NCBI RefSeq assembly: GCF_011682045.1
Contig: NZ_VVIW01000005.1
Span: 310,001 to 374,000 of the forward strand
Source of the DNA: Massilia aquatica
GTDB lineage: Bacteria; Pseudomonadota; Gammaproteobacteria; Burkholderiales; Burkholderiaceae_D
Direction: 5' to 3'
DNA length: 64,000 bases
Part shown: piece after piece, positions 33,781 to 45,717 of the stretch
Layout of the letters: each line of letters begins with the position of its first letter
Numbering within the stretch: the stretch's first letter is position 1
Made by a program: the position numbers and the translations under genes
The notes under the pieces: generated by a model
Database searches by the model: none
Seen by the model: the letters and a program-made list of their open reading frames with translations, nothing else
What the model was told of the DNA's origin: nothing

Positions 33781-34922
33781 GCCTCTGCTCCCTGATGGTT
33801 GTCCTGCTCCAAGGTCGGCGCCGTGTTTGCGCCGCCGCAATTGCCGCAGCCTTCGCCGCCGCCCGCTTTCCGGTGCCACCATTCGGTATTGACCGGGCCC
33901 ACGGCAATTGTCTTGAACTCCTGCATGCGCTTCCTGATCGGCAGGGTGGCACGCCACACCACCGTAAAACGCTCCTGGTCCGGCTCGAAATACAAGGTGT
34001 CGACAACCGCCACCGGTTCGTCGCTGGAGTAGTCGTGGCGCAGGACGCGAATCTTGACGTTGTCCAGGCGTGGCAGCTTGAAGCGCACGTCGGGACGGCC
34101 GGCCATCATGTTGCGCAGGATGACGGGTTCCTGGCCGACCGGGTAGGGCATCTGCTGATCCGTTGGCGCACACTGATGAAACTGCTCGTCGAAATCGTCT
34201 GGCATGAAGGGAAACACGTTTTCCAGCCACTCATCGTCGTACGTACCGGCAAAGCTCGGCCTTGGTGGCCAATGCCGCGCAATCGCCGAAAAAGCAACCG
34301 GCGCCTGTTTTCCGCCCGGCTTGCTCACCGGCTCGTCGAGCGCTTCCAGGCTGGGCGCGGGCTGGCCGTCGATATCCTCGTCCGTACGCGAGCCGAACCA
34401 GCCTATGCCGTCCGGATTGTTCGGATGCGGCTCCGGCACATGCTGCGCCTTCTCGCCCCAGCCCTTTTTATAGGTTCTTGTGCCGCCGAAAGCCATGCCG
34501 AAATGCAGCGGCATCTGCGTGAACGGCGCAGCATTTGACAACGACACCATGCCCAGCCGCTTGCGCCAGTGGCGCGGCCCGTGCACCTTGATGCCCTTGC
34601 GTAGTGCGCCGACTTGCCAGACCACGCCCAGTTCCTTGACCGGCGAGCCGTCCGGAGAATGGGCGCTGGCATTGAATAACACGTCGCAGCGCGGCTTGAA
34701 GCGGGCGATGTCGGAGCCGTACAGCATGGCGCTCTCGCCCGGCGGGCCGACAAAGACGTCGGTGTGTTCGACCGGCTGCGGTGGCAGCGGGCGTGGACGC
34801 TGGCCTGAGCCGGGAATCTGCCAGGTGCTCTTGGCTATGACGACCAGGTGGTCGCGGCCGGTAACGTCTGGAGCGCAGATGACTTCGACAGTGAGATATT
34901 TGGATCCTACGATGACTTCCAC
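33777..34922 (-). CDS. DUF2169-family T6SS effector-loading protein
   Basis: 381 residues. It has features of DUF2169: a VEVICAPDVTGRDHLVVIAK opening, FVGPPGESAMLYGSDIA, WRKRLGMVSLSNAAPFTQMP, MAFGGTRTYKKGWGEKAQ and PEPHPNNPDG. The last 25 residues contain GGGEGCGNCGGANTAPT, a Cys/Gly cluster of unclear role. DUF2169 proteins act as adaptors or chaperones for PAAR-like and effector proteins. The start follows DUF3540 by 15 bases. Confidence 0.85.
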   Translation of the reverse strand: MEVIVGSKYLTVEVICAPDVTGRDHLVVIAKSTWQIPGSGQRPRPLPPQPVEHTDVFVGPPGESAMLYGSDIARFKPRCDVLFNASAHSPDGSPVKELGVVWQVGALRKGIKVHGPRHWRKRLGMVSLSNAAPFTQMPLHFGMAFGGTRTYKKGWGEKAQHVPEPHPNNPDGIGWFGSRTDEDIDGQPAPSLEALDEPVSKPGGKQAPVAFSAIARHWPPRPSFAGTYDDEWLENVFPFMPDDFDEQFHQCAPTDQQMPYPVGQEPVILRNMMAGRPDVRFKLPRLDNVKIRVLRHDYSSDEPVAVVDTLYFEPDQERFTVVWRATLPIRKRMQEFKTIAVGPVNTEWWHRKAGGGEGCGNCGGANTAPTLEQDNHQGAEA

Positions 34923-34937
34923 AGAAAACCTTGGGCG

Positions 34938-35456
34938 TTAATTGATGTTGACCGAACCGCCCAGGATGCGCTGGGTCGCGCTGGCGTGGCTGGTGATGTA
35001 GGTGCCGCGCAATTGAATGCGTCCGTCCGCGCTGAGGATCAGCGCCGCTTCGCCGCAGCGCAGTTCGATTTCGTGCTCGGCGGTCAGCACCACGCGTTCG
35101 CCGTCGAGCAATACCTCGGCAGGGGCGGGCGCGGGCGCTGCCGGCCCGGCCAGCATCAGCCCGAGGATAATCGGCTGCATCGGATCGCCGCCCTCGAAAC
35201 CGAGCGCCAGCGCCTGGCCGATGTTGCTCGGATCGAGCGGGCTGATGCTGCGGGCGCGGATGCGGCTCAGGCCGAATGTGGCGATGCTGACCAAAGCACT
35301 TCCATCGGTACCGATACCGTCGAAGGTGCCAACAGCAATGCCGTCGGCGCGTGCCGGGCGCTGCGGCGTTTGCACGATTACGTCATGCAACAGCCCGCTT
35401 GGCTGCGTTGATTCGGTGACCGGCAGGCTGCTGCCGGCTTCTGTGGCTTGCTTCAT
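34938..35456 (-). CDS. DUF3540-family protein of the T6SS module
   Basis: 172 residues. Its ATG (35456) overlaps the TGA of vgrG by one base, so the genes are translationally coupled. The middle is an OB-like strand set (VSIATFGLSRIRARSISPL) and the C-terminus has ERVVLTAEHEIELRCGEAAL and GTYITSHASATQRILGGSVN, the DUF3540 signature. The protein probably bridges VgrG and DUF4150/DUF2169 components. Confidence 0.85.
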   Translation of the reverse strand: MKQATEAGSSLPVTESTQPSGLLHDVIVQTPQRPARADGIAVGTFDGIGTDGSALVSIATFGLSRIRARSISPLDPSNIGQALALGFEGGDPMQPIILGLMLAGPAAPAPAPAEVLLDGERVVLTAEHEIELRCGEAALILSADGRIQLRGTYITSHASATQRILGGSVNIN

Positions 35457-37609
35457 CAGTTCTCCAGAATCTTTTTACCCTTCAGGGTGATGTTGCCATC
35501 GGCCTTGAAGGTTTGGTCGTCGCTGGTGCCCACGCTGAACGTGTGACCGTTGATCACGATGGTGCCGTCTTTCTTCATCAGCAGGCTTGCCTTGCCGACG
35601 GTGATCGACAGTTCATCGCCCGCCGTGATTGAAATGGAATTTTCAACCTGGGTAATCTGGCTCTTGCCGACAATCGTCGCCATGCCCATTCCCACGTTCA
35701 GGTCGTAGCCAAGCCCGACGTTATCCATGCGCGCCATGCCGACGTTCTGGACCGATGCCAGGCCGATCGTTTCCGCCTTCATCATGGCAACATCGATGGT
35801 CCAGGCGCCGCCGATGGTATTGGTCTCGTTCTGCACCACCGTTTTGGTCCGGTTCGCCCCGATGGTGATGGTCTCGTTGATCCCCACATCCTCGGTCCGG
35901 TTGTCGCCGATGCTGATGGTCTCGTTATGGTCGACCCGTTCCTTGCGGTTGTTGTGGATGGTAATCGTTTCATCGCGGTCCACGGTCTCCGTGCGGTCGC
36001 GCTTGACGAGCGTGGTCTCATCGCGATCAATGGTCTTGCGGCGATCATTCCCGACCCATTTGTCCTCATCGTGCTCGACCTCGGTCAGCTGGTCCTTCTC
36101 GGCATGCAGCCACAACTGCTCCTGGCCCTTCTTATCCTCAAAGCGCAGCGCGTTGGCGGTGTTGTAGTTGCCCTTCGGCGTGGAACGCGTCAACACGCCA
36201 CTCTGGGTCTTGTTCTCCGGCAGCGTCCACGGCACCATGGTGTCTTCATTCGGCACCATGCCCGTCACCAGCGGCCGGTCCGGGTTGCCGTCCATGAACT
36301 GCACGATCACTTCCGAGCCGATGCGCGGAATCGCCGTCACGCCGAAGTTGGCGCCCGACCACGAGGTAGCGACGCGGATCCACGCCGAACTTTTCTCGTC
36401 GTATTCGCCGATGCGGTCCCAGTGGAACTGCACGCGCACGCGGCCGTACTTGTCGGTGTGAATCTCTTCGCCCTTCGGCCCCACCACCAGCGCCGTTTGC
36501 AGCCCGTAGATCTTCGGCTCGATGCTGTTGTAGCCGCGTCCCGGACGCCATGGAATCTGCTTGCGGATGCAGGAGACGCGGTTTTCGTAGTACGACGGCG
36601 TTTCCACATTCACCTGGTAATTGTTGCTGGCTGTGTGGCGCACTTCCAGGATCAGGAAGTTTTTTGAACCGTCGTCGAAGTGTTCCGTCAGGGTAAAGCT
36701 GCGGCCCGGCATGACGTAGCGGTCGTTGCCGGCGCCTTCGAAATGCTTGCCGGACGCTTCGATTTCTTCCAGCCGCAGGCGGGTCTTGGCGTCGCCGTCG
36801 CCGGCGTCCTTGAACCCATACGCGCCCACGTATTCGTAGACTTCCTTCTTGAGCACGTCACCTTGTTCGTTGACCGTCGGCAGTTGGGTCTTGACCGGTT
36901 TCGGGCTTTTGAAGTTGAAGCTGGACAAGGCGTACTTGGCCGGCACCAGGCGCCGCACCGGCGTCCATTCGCCCAGCGCATCGTCTTCCTCGGCGCCGGC
37001 GGCGCGGTTGAAGGGAATGTGGGCCGGGCCGTCGATCGGGGCGGCGGCGGTCGAGTCGTCCGAGATGATCAGGGTGTGGCCGGACGCGGTGTGCTCGTAC
37101 CAGTAGAACCAGCCTTTTTCTTCCCAGCGCCGGTGCACGTAGTTGTAGTCGGATTCGTCGTACTGGCAGGCGTCCTTCATGACCGGGTCGGGTCCGCCCA
37201 CGCGGAACTCGCTCTTGCGCACGCCGTAGTCGCCGAAGATGTCGTCGGTCTGGTCCTTGACGGTCATGTTGTGGAACAGATAGTTGTCGCGGCGCAGGCG
37301 CAGGTAGGCCAGCCACGGCAACAGGACCATGTCGTAATAGACTTCGCCGCCGTCGGCGCGCACGCGCCGGAATTCGAACACGTAGCCGTTGAAGTAGCGT
37401 TTGCTGTTGTCTTCGCGCACCAGTTCGACGGTCGCCATCTTGCCCTGCACGTCCTTGAGGGCAATGTTCGGATCGTCGCTCAGGCACTCGACGGTGAAGT
37501 GGAAGTCGCGCGACAGGCCTTCCACCGCGTCGATCCGGTTGGCCACGAGGCTGGCTGGGCCTCCGCTCGGAAAATTCAGGCGCAGCAGGCGGTTGTTCTG
37601 ACGGGTCAT
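35456..37609 (-). CDS. vgrG: VgrG, T6SS spike protein with DUF2345 extension
   Basis: 717 residues from ATG 37609. The N-terminal gp27-like part includes SRDFHFTVECLS and DGGEVYYDMVLLPWLAYLR; the gp5-like OB/beta-helix part includes DKYGRVRVQFHWDRIGEYD, SSAWIRVATSWSGANFG and GSEVIVQFMDGNPDRPLV. The last 200 residues are repeats such as TIHNNRKERVDHNETISIG, the DUF2345/VgrG C-terminal beta-helix, ending ITLKGKKILEN. It shapes the spike of the secretion needle. A truncated copy lies at 27733-28186. Confidence 0.9.
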   Translation of the reverse strand: MTRQNNRLLRLNFPSGGPASLVANRIDAVEGLSRDFHFTVECLSDDPNIALKDVQGKMATVELVREDNSKRYFNGYVFEFRRVRADGGEVYYDMVLLPWLAYLRLRRDNYLFHNMTVKDQTDDIFGDYGVRKSEFRVGGPDPVMKDACQYDESDYNYVHRRWEEKGWFYWYEHTASGHTLIISDDSTAAAPIDGPAHIPFNRAAGAEEDDALGEWTPVRRLVPAKYALSSFNFKSPKPVKTQLPTVNEQGDVLKKEVYEYVGAYGFKDAGDGDAKTRLRLEEIEASGKHFEGAGNDRYVMPGRSFTLTEHFDDGSKNFLILEVRHTASNNYQVNVETPSYYENRVSCIRKQIPWRPGRGYNSIEPKIYGLQTALVVGPKGEEIHTDKYGRVRVQFHWDRIGEYDEKSSAWIRVATSWSGANFGVTAIPRIGSEVIVQFMDGNPDRPLVTGMVPNEDTMVPWTLPENKTQSGVLTRSTPKGNYNTANALRFEDKKGQEQLWLHAEKDQLTEVEHDEDKWVGNDRRKTIDRDETTLVKRDRTETVDRDETITIHNNRKERVDHNETISIGDNRTEDVGINETITIGANRTKTVVQNETNTIGGAWTIDVAMMKAETIGLASVQNVGMARMDNVGLGYDLNVGMGMATIVGKSQITQVENSISITAGDELSITVGKASLLMKKDGTIVINGHTFSVGTSDDQTFKADGNITLKGKKILEN

Positions 37610-37647
37610 GCGGGCTTCCTTTTGGTGGGAATGTGACGTTGCATTAA

Positions 37648-38487
37648 TTATTTTTGAGCGGCAGCGGCGCGCGCGGGAACGCGTGCCGTCTTGCCTGCAA
37701 GATGCTGTTCCAGGCGTTCGATGACGGCCGCATGGCCGCGCTGGCGCGCCGAGGCAAGGGCGTCTTCGCCGCGTTTGTTGCGCAGCACCGGATTGGCGCC
37801 GCGTTCGAGCAGCAGGCTGGTCAGCTCAAGATTGCCGGTCCCTGCGGCCATCAACAGGGCGGAACTGCCTTGCGCCATGACCGCATCGAGCGCCACACCT
37901 TGCTGCAACAGGCGTGCCGCCAAGACACTTTGCAAGGCACGCTGCGGCGCCGGCGGCAGCGCTTGCAGCACCAGGCTGTGCAAGGTGGTCTTGCCGCCGT
38001 CGCCAAGCACCCTGGCATCGGCTCCACGGTCGAGCAGCAGGGCCGCGATCTCCAGCGGCGGGCTGCCAAGCGCGTAGTGCAGCGGCGTACTGCCGTTCGA
38101 GTCGCGCGGGTTGTCGGGCCGGGCGCCGGCGTCGAGCAAGAGCTTGACCGCCTCGATGTCGGCACTGGCAACGGCCACCATCAGCGGGCTCAGGCCTGCA
38201 TGGCAGATGTTCGGGTCGTCGCCGGCGTCGAGCACTTTTTTCAGCAGCGCATGACGGTCCTTGCCCAATACCAGGAACAGGCGCGGGGCGACGCCAGGCT
38301 GGAAGTCACGCGCAGCTGTGATGAGCACGTCGCCGCCGGCGTTCGTATCCAGGCAGCGCACAGGCGCCGCAGCGGCGGCCGCCACCGGGGTGCGGGCGCG
38401 CGCAGGCGAGCTGCAAACACAGGCGGCCAGCAAGGCCAGCGATGCGAGCGCGGCTGTTTTCGGGGCGATGGTGATCGTCGGCCTCAT
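37648..38487 (-). CDS. Ankyrin-repeat predicted lipoprotein
   Basis: 279 residues from ATG 38487, which overlaps the stop of the upstream gene (ATGA at 38484). A signal segment with LALLAAC (lipobox) starts it. At least four ankyrin units follow (for example GLSPLMVAVASADIEAVKLL, NGSTPLHYALGSPPLEIAAL, GSSALLMAAGTGNLELTSLL and KRGEDALASARQRGHAAVIE). Exported ankyrin proteins near vgrG clusters can be immunity or accessory factors; this one ends 38 bases before vgrG. Confidence 0.8.
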   Translation of the reverse strand: MRPTITIAPKTAALASLALLAACVCSSPARARTPVAAAAAAPVRCLDTNAGGDVLITAARDFQPGVAPRLFLVLGKDRHALLKKVLDAGDDPNICHAGLSPLMVAVASADIEAVKLLLDAGARPDNPRDSNGSTPLHYALGSPPLEIAALLLDRGADARVLGDGGKTTLHSLVLQALPPAPQRALQSVLAARLLQQGVALDAVMAQGSSALLMAAGTGNLELTSLLLERGANPVLRNKRGEDALASARQRGHAAVIERLEQHLAGKTARVPARAAAAQK

Positions 38488-39374
38488 TTGGGGCCGCTCT
38501 TGACGTAGGCTGCTTGCGCATCGTCGAGGCTGCGTTTGGCTGCGCCAAATTGACCCTGGCTGAGATAATTCTGTATTGTCACCAATTCGTGCTCGGACAG
38601 CACGCCGGCGGCGAACATGTCGAGCATGCGCTTGCGCAGCAGGGCGATGGCGGTGCCCGACCAGACCTCGGGTCTGAGCGCGCCGATCATCACGTCGATG
38701 ATGGTTCCTACCGGCCGCACCACGGCGCTGCCTTTGGCGGCGCGCAAGGCAGCTTGCGTGCCAGCCATTTCTTTGGACACCTTGGCCGTTTCCATGTCGG
38801 CGCGCGCCACTTCCACGCTCATGTATTGGCCAAGGCGCGAATTGGAATACGTGGGCGTTTTGGTGGCCAGGGTGCCGGCCTTGTCGCCAAGCACGTCCGC
38901 GTAGGGGCCGTAGCGGTCGCGCTTCATCAAGTCCTTGAGCGTGCTTTCCATCCACTTTTCCATGCTGCCGCCGAACTTGCCATTGGCCATGCCCGCCGAG
39001 GCGCCCATGATGTTGGCGGCCGCTTTCAGGCCAATGCCGGTTTCGCGCAGCGGACGGAACTGGGCATGCCTTTGCAGTTTCATCCAGGCTTGCGGATCTT
39101 CCAGGCGCAGCTCGCTCATGACGCGGTCGAAGCGAACCGGGCTGTTGTGACGCAGGTAGTCGATGTACTCGAGGTAGTCGTTCAGCTTCAGGCCGCGGAT
39201 GCGCGCCTGTGCCAGCAGGAACTTGATGTGCCGGTTGTGTTCGTCGGCGGTCCGCTCGCGCTCGCGCACCGTGGTGGTGCCGCTGCGATTGACCGACGAG
39301 ATTTTGCCGGGACCTTGCGGCCGGTCGGAGTATTCTACGGTGCCATCCGGACGCTGTATTTTATAAACCGCCAT
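38484..39374 (-). CDS. DUF4124-like N-terminus, hypothetical protein linked to vgrG
   Basis: 296 residues. The opening AVYKIQRPDGTVEYSDRPQG is a DUF4124-like strand pair. The rest is mostly helical (LNDYLEYIDYLRHNSPVRFD; a Gly/Ala-rich stretch AANIMGASAGMANGKFG that could cross a membrane). No signal peptide is obvious at the N-terminus. It lies upstream of the ankyrin gene on the same strand and could be a substrate of the nearby spike. I cannot assign a function. Confidence 0.65.
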   Translation of the reverse strand: MAVYKIQRPDGTVEYSDRPQGPGKISSVNRSGTTTVRERERTADEHNRHIKFLLAQARIRGLKLNDYLEYIDYLRHNSPVRFDRVMSELRLEDPQAWMKLQRHAQFRPLRETGIGLKAAANIMGASAGMANGKFGGSMEKWMESTLKDLMKRDRYGPYADVLGDKAGTLATKTPTYSNSRLGQYMSVEVARADMETAKVSKEMAGTQAALRAAKGSAVVRPVGTIIDVMIGALRPEVWSGTAIALLRKRMLDMFAAGVLSEHELVTIQNYLSQGQFGAAKRSLDDAQAAYVKSGPK

Positions 39375-39724
39375 CGACGTCCTTGACTATCAGTTACAAG
39401 ATGAGAAGAATGCTATAAAAAAGCAATTGCTGTCATTTTAACAAAATATTGCCCTCTCGAACTTACATTTGCAAAAAATTGAGGCAAATCCGCCACGAAA
39501 ACAGCATCGTTTGTTGTTTTTATAATAATTTATTGCGTGTTTACGCAGATGACTTATCGTCACCGGGAAGGGGGGTGATGGGGGGCGCTGAGGCGCCATC
39601 GGCAGCTGGCCGGCGTGGCAGCGCCGGCAGAGGTGGTCAAACCAGCCTGTGCCGACTTTTCAGCATGCCCGGTGGGCGCTATCGAGGCCGGGCTACACGT
39701 CTTGGGCGCGCCATGCCGGCGGCA
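39375..39724. other. Intergenic, no gene seen
   Basis: 350 bases between two minus-strand genes. The part near 39375-39545 is AT-rich and must hold the promoter for the 38484 gene; the remaining GC-rich part encodes nothing recognisable. Confidence 0.5.
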
Positions 39725-40825
39725 CTAAAACCAGGGGCCGTCATCGAACGGGCTGTCGCGCACAATGCGCAAGGTCTTCAACCAGCGTTTGAGTGCGCCG
39801 ATGTCGGCAAACTCCGCAATCTCGGCTTCGGCTTGCGCGATGCGCACGCGCATGGTGGCAATGTCGGTGTGCAGCATTTTCAGCACCGTTTTCGGTACTG
39901 GCCGGCGGTTCGATTCCCAGCCGATATCGCGCGCCAGCGACATTTCCATGTCGAACAGTTCGCCGCTGATGTCATCGAGCTGGCCGCTCAGTACACGGTT
40001 GTACTGTTTGATGTGCTCATCGCCCAGGTTGTCCAGGCCGGTCTGGTCGATCTGGTCGACTTCCAGTTGCAATTCCAGCAAGCCGAGCAGGTCGTTGGCC
40101 GCATAGGCGAGGTTGGCGCGCTGCATCAGTCCGGTCTTGCGCTCGCGCTCGGCCGGATCGGTTTCGCGGTCCGGATGCAGGGCGCTGGCAAGCTTGCGGA
40201 AAATGTCGCGCACCGACTGCTTGAGTTTGGCTTGCTCGGCCAGGTGCTTTTCTTCGCGCTTGCTGGGCTTGGGCGATTCGGCCGGCTCGGCCTGGCGGGC
40301 GTTGTGTTCGCGCTCGGCAAATTTTTCTTCCAGCGAGGCAAAAAACGCGTCGGGCGAATGGATGAAGGCTTCGGCATCCAGATCGAGGCCGGTCATGCTG
40401 CCAACCACCTTGAGCATGCGTTCTTTTTCCTCGTTTAATTCCTTGTCGTAGTCGCCGCCGCTGTGCTTGTTGAAAATAGCTTTGATGAGTTCGTCGTCGT
40501 CGGCTTCCATCAGCTCCCAGGCCGCTGGACAGATCAGCGCTTGCAGCTTCTCCTTGTCCTTTTTGCCCGTCGATGGGTGGTCGTATGCCCGGTCGTATAT
40601 CAACAGCAATTGTTTGCGATGCGCGTCGAATTGCTCCGCCAGCGGACGATACTCGCGGTCCGCCAGGGCTTGTATTTTCGGCAATTCCTCGCGCCAGAGC
40701 GCCAGTTTGGCGCGTTCGGCTTCCAGCTTTTTGACCAGATTGTTAAATTGCTTGCGCGCGCGCGATTGGGCCCCCGCGCTTGCGGGGGCGGCGATCCGAA
40801 CCGGATAGTGGGAGGAAGTGGTCAT
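39725..40825 (-). CDS. J-domain protein upstream of the vgrG module
   Basis: 366 residues. Long charged helices at both ends (residues 25-70 and 290-350) suggest coiled coils. The middle has SVRDIFRKLASALHPDRETD with the invariant HPD of J domains, followed by MQRANLAYAANDLLGLLELQ, which resembles J-domain proteins with an internal rather than N-terminal J region. It should stimulate a DnaK-type ATPase. Its place ahead of the T6SS genes suggests a chaperone for secreted cargo. Confidence 0.75.
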   Translation of the reverse strand: MTTSSHYPVRIAAPASAGAQSRARKQFNNLVKKLEAERAKLALWREELPKIQALADREYRPLAEQFDAHRKQLLLIYDRAYDHPSTGKKDKEKLQALICPAAWELMEADDDELIKAIFNKHSGGDYDKELNEEKERMLKVVGSMTGLDLDAEAFIHSPDAFFASLEEKFAEREHNARQAEPAESPKPSKREEKHLAEQAKLKQSVRDIFRKLASALHPDRETDPAERERKTGLMQRANLAYAANDLLGLLELQLEVDQIDQTGLDNLGDEHIKQYNRVLSGQLDDISGELFDMEMSLARDIGWESNRRPVPKTVLKMLHTDIATMRVRIAQAEAEIAEFADIGALKRWLKTLRIVRDSPFDDGPWF

Positions 40826-41164
40826 GGGAGTTGAATGGACGGCGCTGGCGCAGGGCTGTTATTGTAAGGGATGGCCGATCGACAGGGTAGTGGAACGTGA
40901 TGAGCCGGCATGGCCTGTGCGCAGGCAAACGATTTGGGTCCCGTGTGCGGCGCGAGCAGGTAGTCGATGCCGTCCACCCGCTGGCTGCTGTCGTCGAGGC
41001 AGTAAAGTCGATTGTGCAGCTTGGCGCCAGGAAACCCCTGCCACGTTTGCCTGGCTGGCATCGTTGACGCGCCGGGCGACGTTCACCACCACGCTGCCCG
41101 GGCGGGCAAAAAGCGCCGGCGCGGGCAGGGCACCCACGCGGTGCGGCGAACTAGAGGAGCTTGC
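40826..41164. other. Intergenic, no convincing gene
   Basis: 339 bases. Two frames on the minus strand hold short plausible stretches (NVARRVNDASQANVAG in one, LYCLDDSSQRVDGIDYLL in the other), which could be the remains of a frameshifted gene, but I recognise no family. Confidence 0.35.
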
Positions 41165-41263
41165 TTACCACTTGAAGACCTTGGCCAGGGCCAGCCACCA
41201 GGTGATGAAAGTATCGATAAACCCGGTCAGGACCGGCACTGCCTGAATCATCAGATCGTCCAT
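41165..41263 (-). CDS. Small hydrophobic peptide (32 residues)
   Basis: ATG 41263 has a GTGGAGAA ribosome site seven bases upstream; TAA is at 41165. It begins MDDLMIQAVPVLTGF and ends FITWWLALAKVFKW, so a single amphipathic or membrane-spanning helix with Trp at both edges. It is too short for automatic calls. It could be a small membrane protein or a toxin-like peptide. I know of no relative. Confidence 0.5.
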   Translation of the reverse strand: MDDLMIQAVPVLTGFIDTFITWWLALAKVFKW

Positions 41264-41411
41264 GCTTGTTCTCCACAGTACGTTGAATGCGGCCCGGGCG
41301 GGCCGCTCAGCGAGTGTAATGGCCTTGTCATATCGATATCTTGTGCGAACCCAACGAAGGTGGGGCACACAGCGATGCCGCCGGCGCGCCGGCGTCAACG
41401 CGAACAGGCGT

Positions 41412-41439
41412 AAAAAAACCCGGGCAGACCCGGGTTTTT
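41412..41439. terminator. Intrinsic bidirectional terminator
   Basis: A run of A (41412-41418), then CCCGGG, loop CAGA, CCCGGG and TTTTT. The symmetric form ends transcripts from either side. It lies between the small peptide gene and the end of the DUF2863 gene (41457), both on the minus strand. Confidence 0.85.
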
Positions 41440-41456
41440 CATGCGGCAAGCGTAAC

Positions 41457-42722
41457 TTAGTGGAAGTGTTCCGTGCCCGCAGGCGCGTCTTCCGGCATTT
41501 CGGCATGCACCAGCTCGCCTGTTGGATCGGCAAACAGCGGCGCATCGCAATCATCGCAATACTCGGTCACAAAACGCTCGCTGTGGCGCTTCACGTGCGT
41601 GACGCCCGCTTCGTTCAGGTGCCCGACGATCTCGTCGAGCGGTGCTTTCGGCTCGATCACGCCGCCGAGGTTGGCTGCCGACAAGCCTTCGACCGGGGTG
41701 CCGTCTTCGTCTTCCTGACCGTACAGGGGCCACACGATGCCGTAGATCACGTCGGCGGTCTGGCGCATGGTGAAGCCGACGCGGTACTCGTCGATCTGGC
41801 CCTCGGCCGATTCATCGCCAAAGCCGGCAATGACGGCGCGCAGATCGGATGCTTCCACGCCCAGGGTGTGCGTGAGGTAATGCACGGCGGCGCGCACCGA
41901 GACCGGGCGGATCAGTTTGTCCGCCTCGCGGCAGGCGACGTAATACGCTTCCGGCAGCAGCAGTTCGGTGCCGCAGCCCGGCAGCAGGCGCGAAATGCTC
42001 GGGCCGGCCTGGGCGCGCCACTGTTCCAGCGCGTTGGCGCGTTCGACCATGAAGCTCGACTGGAACTGCGCTTCCTGCCAGCGGAACAGCGGGCTGCCCA
42101 GCGGCGCCACGATGGCGACCATCAGGTAGCGCGTGTCGGCCAGGAAGGGCGCGGTCTCGGCCGGCTTGGCCAGCGGCTTGACGCTGCTGCCCTTGTGCGC
42201 GGCCTGGGCCAGCTTGTGGGTGGCGGCGTAGGTCTCGGCATGGGTGCGCGGCAACTGGTCGATCGAGAACAGGGTCGGCGCCATGGCCATCTGCACGCCG
42301 TCGGCCAGCAGGTGCGCCGAAAAATGGGCGGACAGGGTTTGCAGCAACTCGGCCGGAATGGTGCCGGACGCGATCGAAAAACGCGTCCACGCAAGAATCG
42401 GCGCCGCCACCAGCAAGGCCTGGAAGGTCTTTTCGACCCCGTCGTGCTGCTCGACCATGGTCGACGATTCGCTGACCGCTTCCACGCCCTCCATCAGGGT
42501 GTCGTAGGCGTTCAGGTCTTCCTTGAACAGCACGTTGAGGGTGGTGTCGACGGTATCCTGGTGGCCGGTCTTGAGCAGGCGCTGGAGATGGGTGTCGAGC
42601 TGGCGCTCCCAGGACCGTTCTTCAATGCGGCTGGCCGCCTGGACGATCGCCTGGCTGATGCTGACCAGGCGCTGGCTCTCGGCCGACAACTTGTGGGATG
42701 AATCTTTGGTTGGACGACGCAT
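41457..42722 (-). CDS. DUF2863-family protein
   Basis: 421 residues. Long helical regions in the first half (IVQAASRIEERSWERQLDTH) and a C-terminal part with EASDLRAVIAGFGDESAEGQ and a Cys pair in TEYCDDCDAPLFAD. This is the Burkholderiales DUF2863 family, whose function is unknown. It is separated from acnA by a terminator, so it has its own promoter before 42723. Confidence 0.85.
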   Translation of the reverse strand: MRRPTKDSSHKLSAESQRLVSISQAIVQAASRIEERSWERQLDTHLQRLLKTGHQDTVDTTLNVLFKEDLNAYDTLMEGVEAVSESSTMVEQHDGVEKTFQALLVAAPILAWTRFSIASGTIPAELLQTLSAHFSAHLLADGVQMAMAPTLFSIDQLPRTHAETYAATHKLAQAAHKGSSVKPLAKPAETAPFLADTRYLMVAIVAPLGSPLFRWQEAQFQSSFMVERANALEQWRAQAGPSISRLLPGCGTELLLPEAYYVACREADKLIRPVSVRAAVHYLTHTLGVEASDLRAVIAGFGDESAEGQIDEYRVGFTMRQTADVIYGIVWPLYGQEDEDGTPVEGLSAANLGGVIEPKAPLDEIVGHLNEAGVTHVKRHSERFVTEYCDDCDAPLFADPTGELVHAEMPEDAPAGTEHFH

Positions 42723-42907
42723 GGGGATAAGAGTCTTTGTAAGTGAATGAACGGATCAATAATGTCGGAACAATGATAAACCCTTATCAGCCGTATTGTA
42801 GTCCATTCCCCCGCCCGCCATGAAGACGGCGCAAGAAGCGTGCGGAAAAGGTGAAAAAGAGGTTGGTAGTGGGCGCTCACTTGGGCGCCGCGCGGCTTCA
42901 GTGGACG

Positions 42908-42936
42908 AAAAAAAACGCCGGACGAATCCGGCGTTT
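42908..42936 (-). terminator. Terminator after acnA
   Basis: Stem AAACGCCGGA / TCCGGCGTTT with loop CGAA, with a long A tract on the plus strand (42908-42915), which gives a T tract after the stem on the minus strand. It lies 40 bases beyond the acnA stop. Confidence 0.85.
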
Positions 42937-42974
42937 CCTGGTCGATCCCTGCGCTGGCGCAGGGTGTCGGCGTA

Positions 42975-45683
<2,709 letters not shown>

Positions 45684-45717
45684 GACCTCTCCTTCAGTGA
45701 GATATTTATTATTTCAG

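Noticed and set aside
35700-36080. Short repeated units in the vgrG 3' half, considered as a mobile or repeat element
   Set aside because: They are codons of the DUF2345-type beta-helix and belong to the VgrG protein.
40818-41246. A 142-codon plus-strand frame over an intergenic region
   Set aside because: No ribosome site or domain; overlaps the likely small peptide gene on the other strand.
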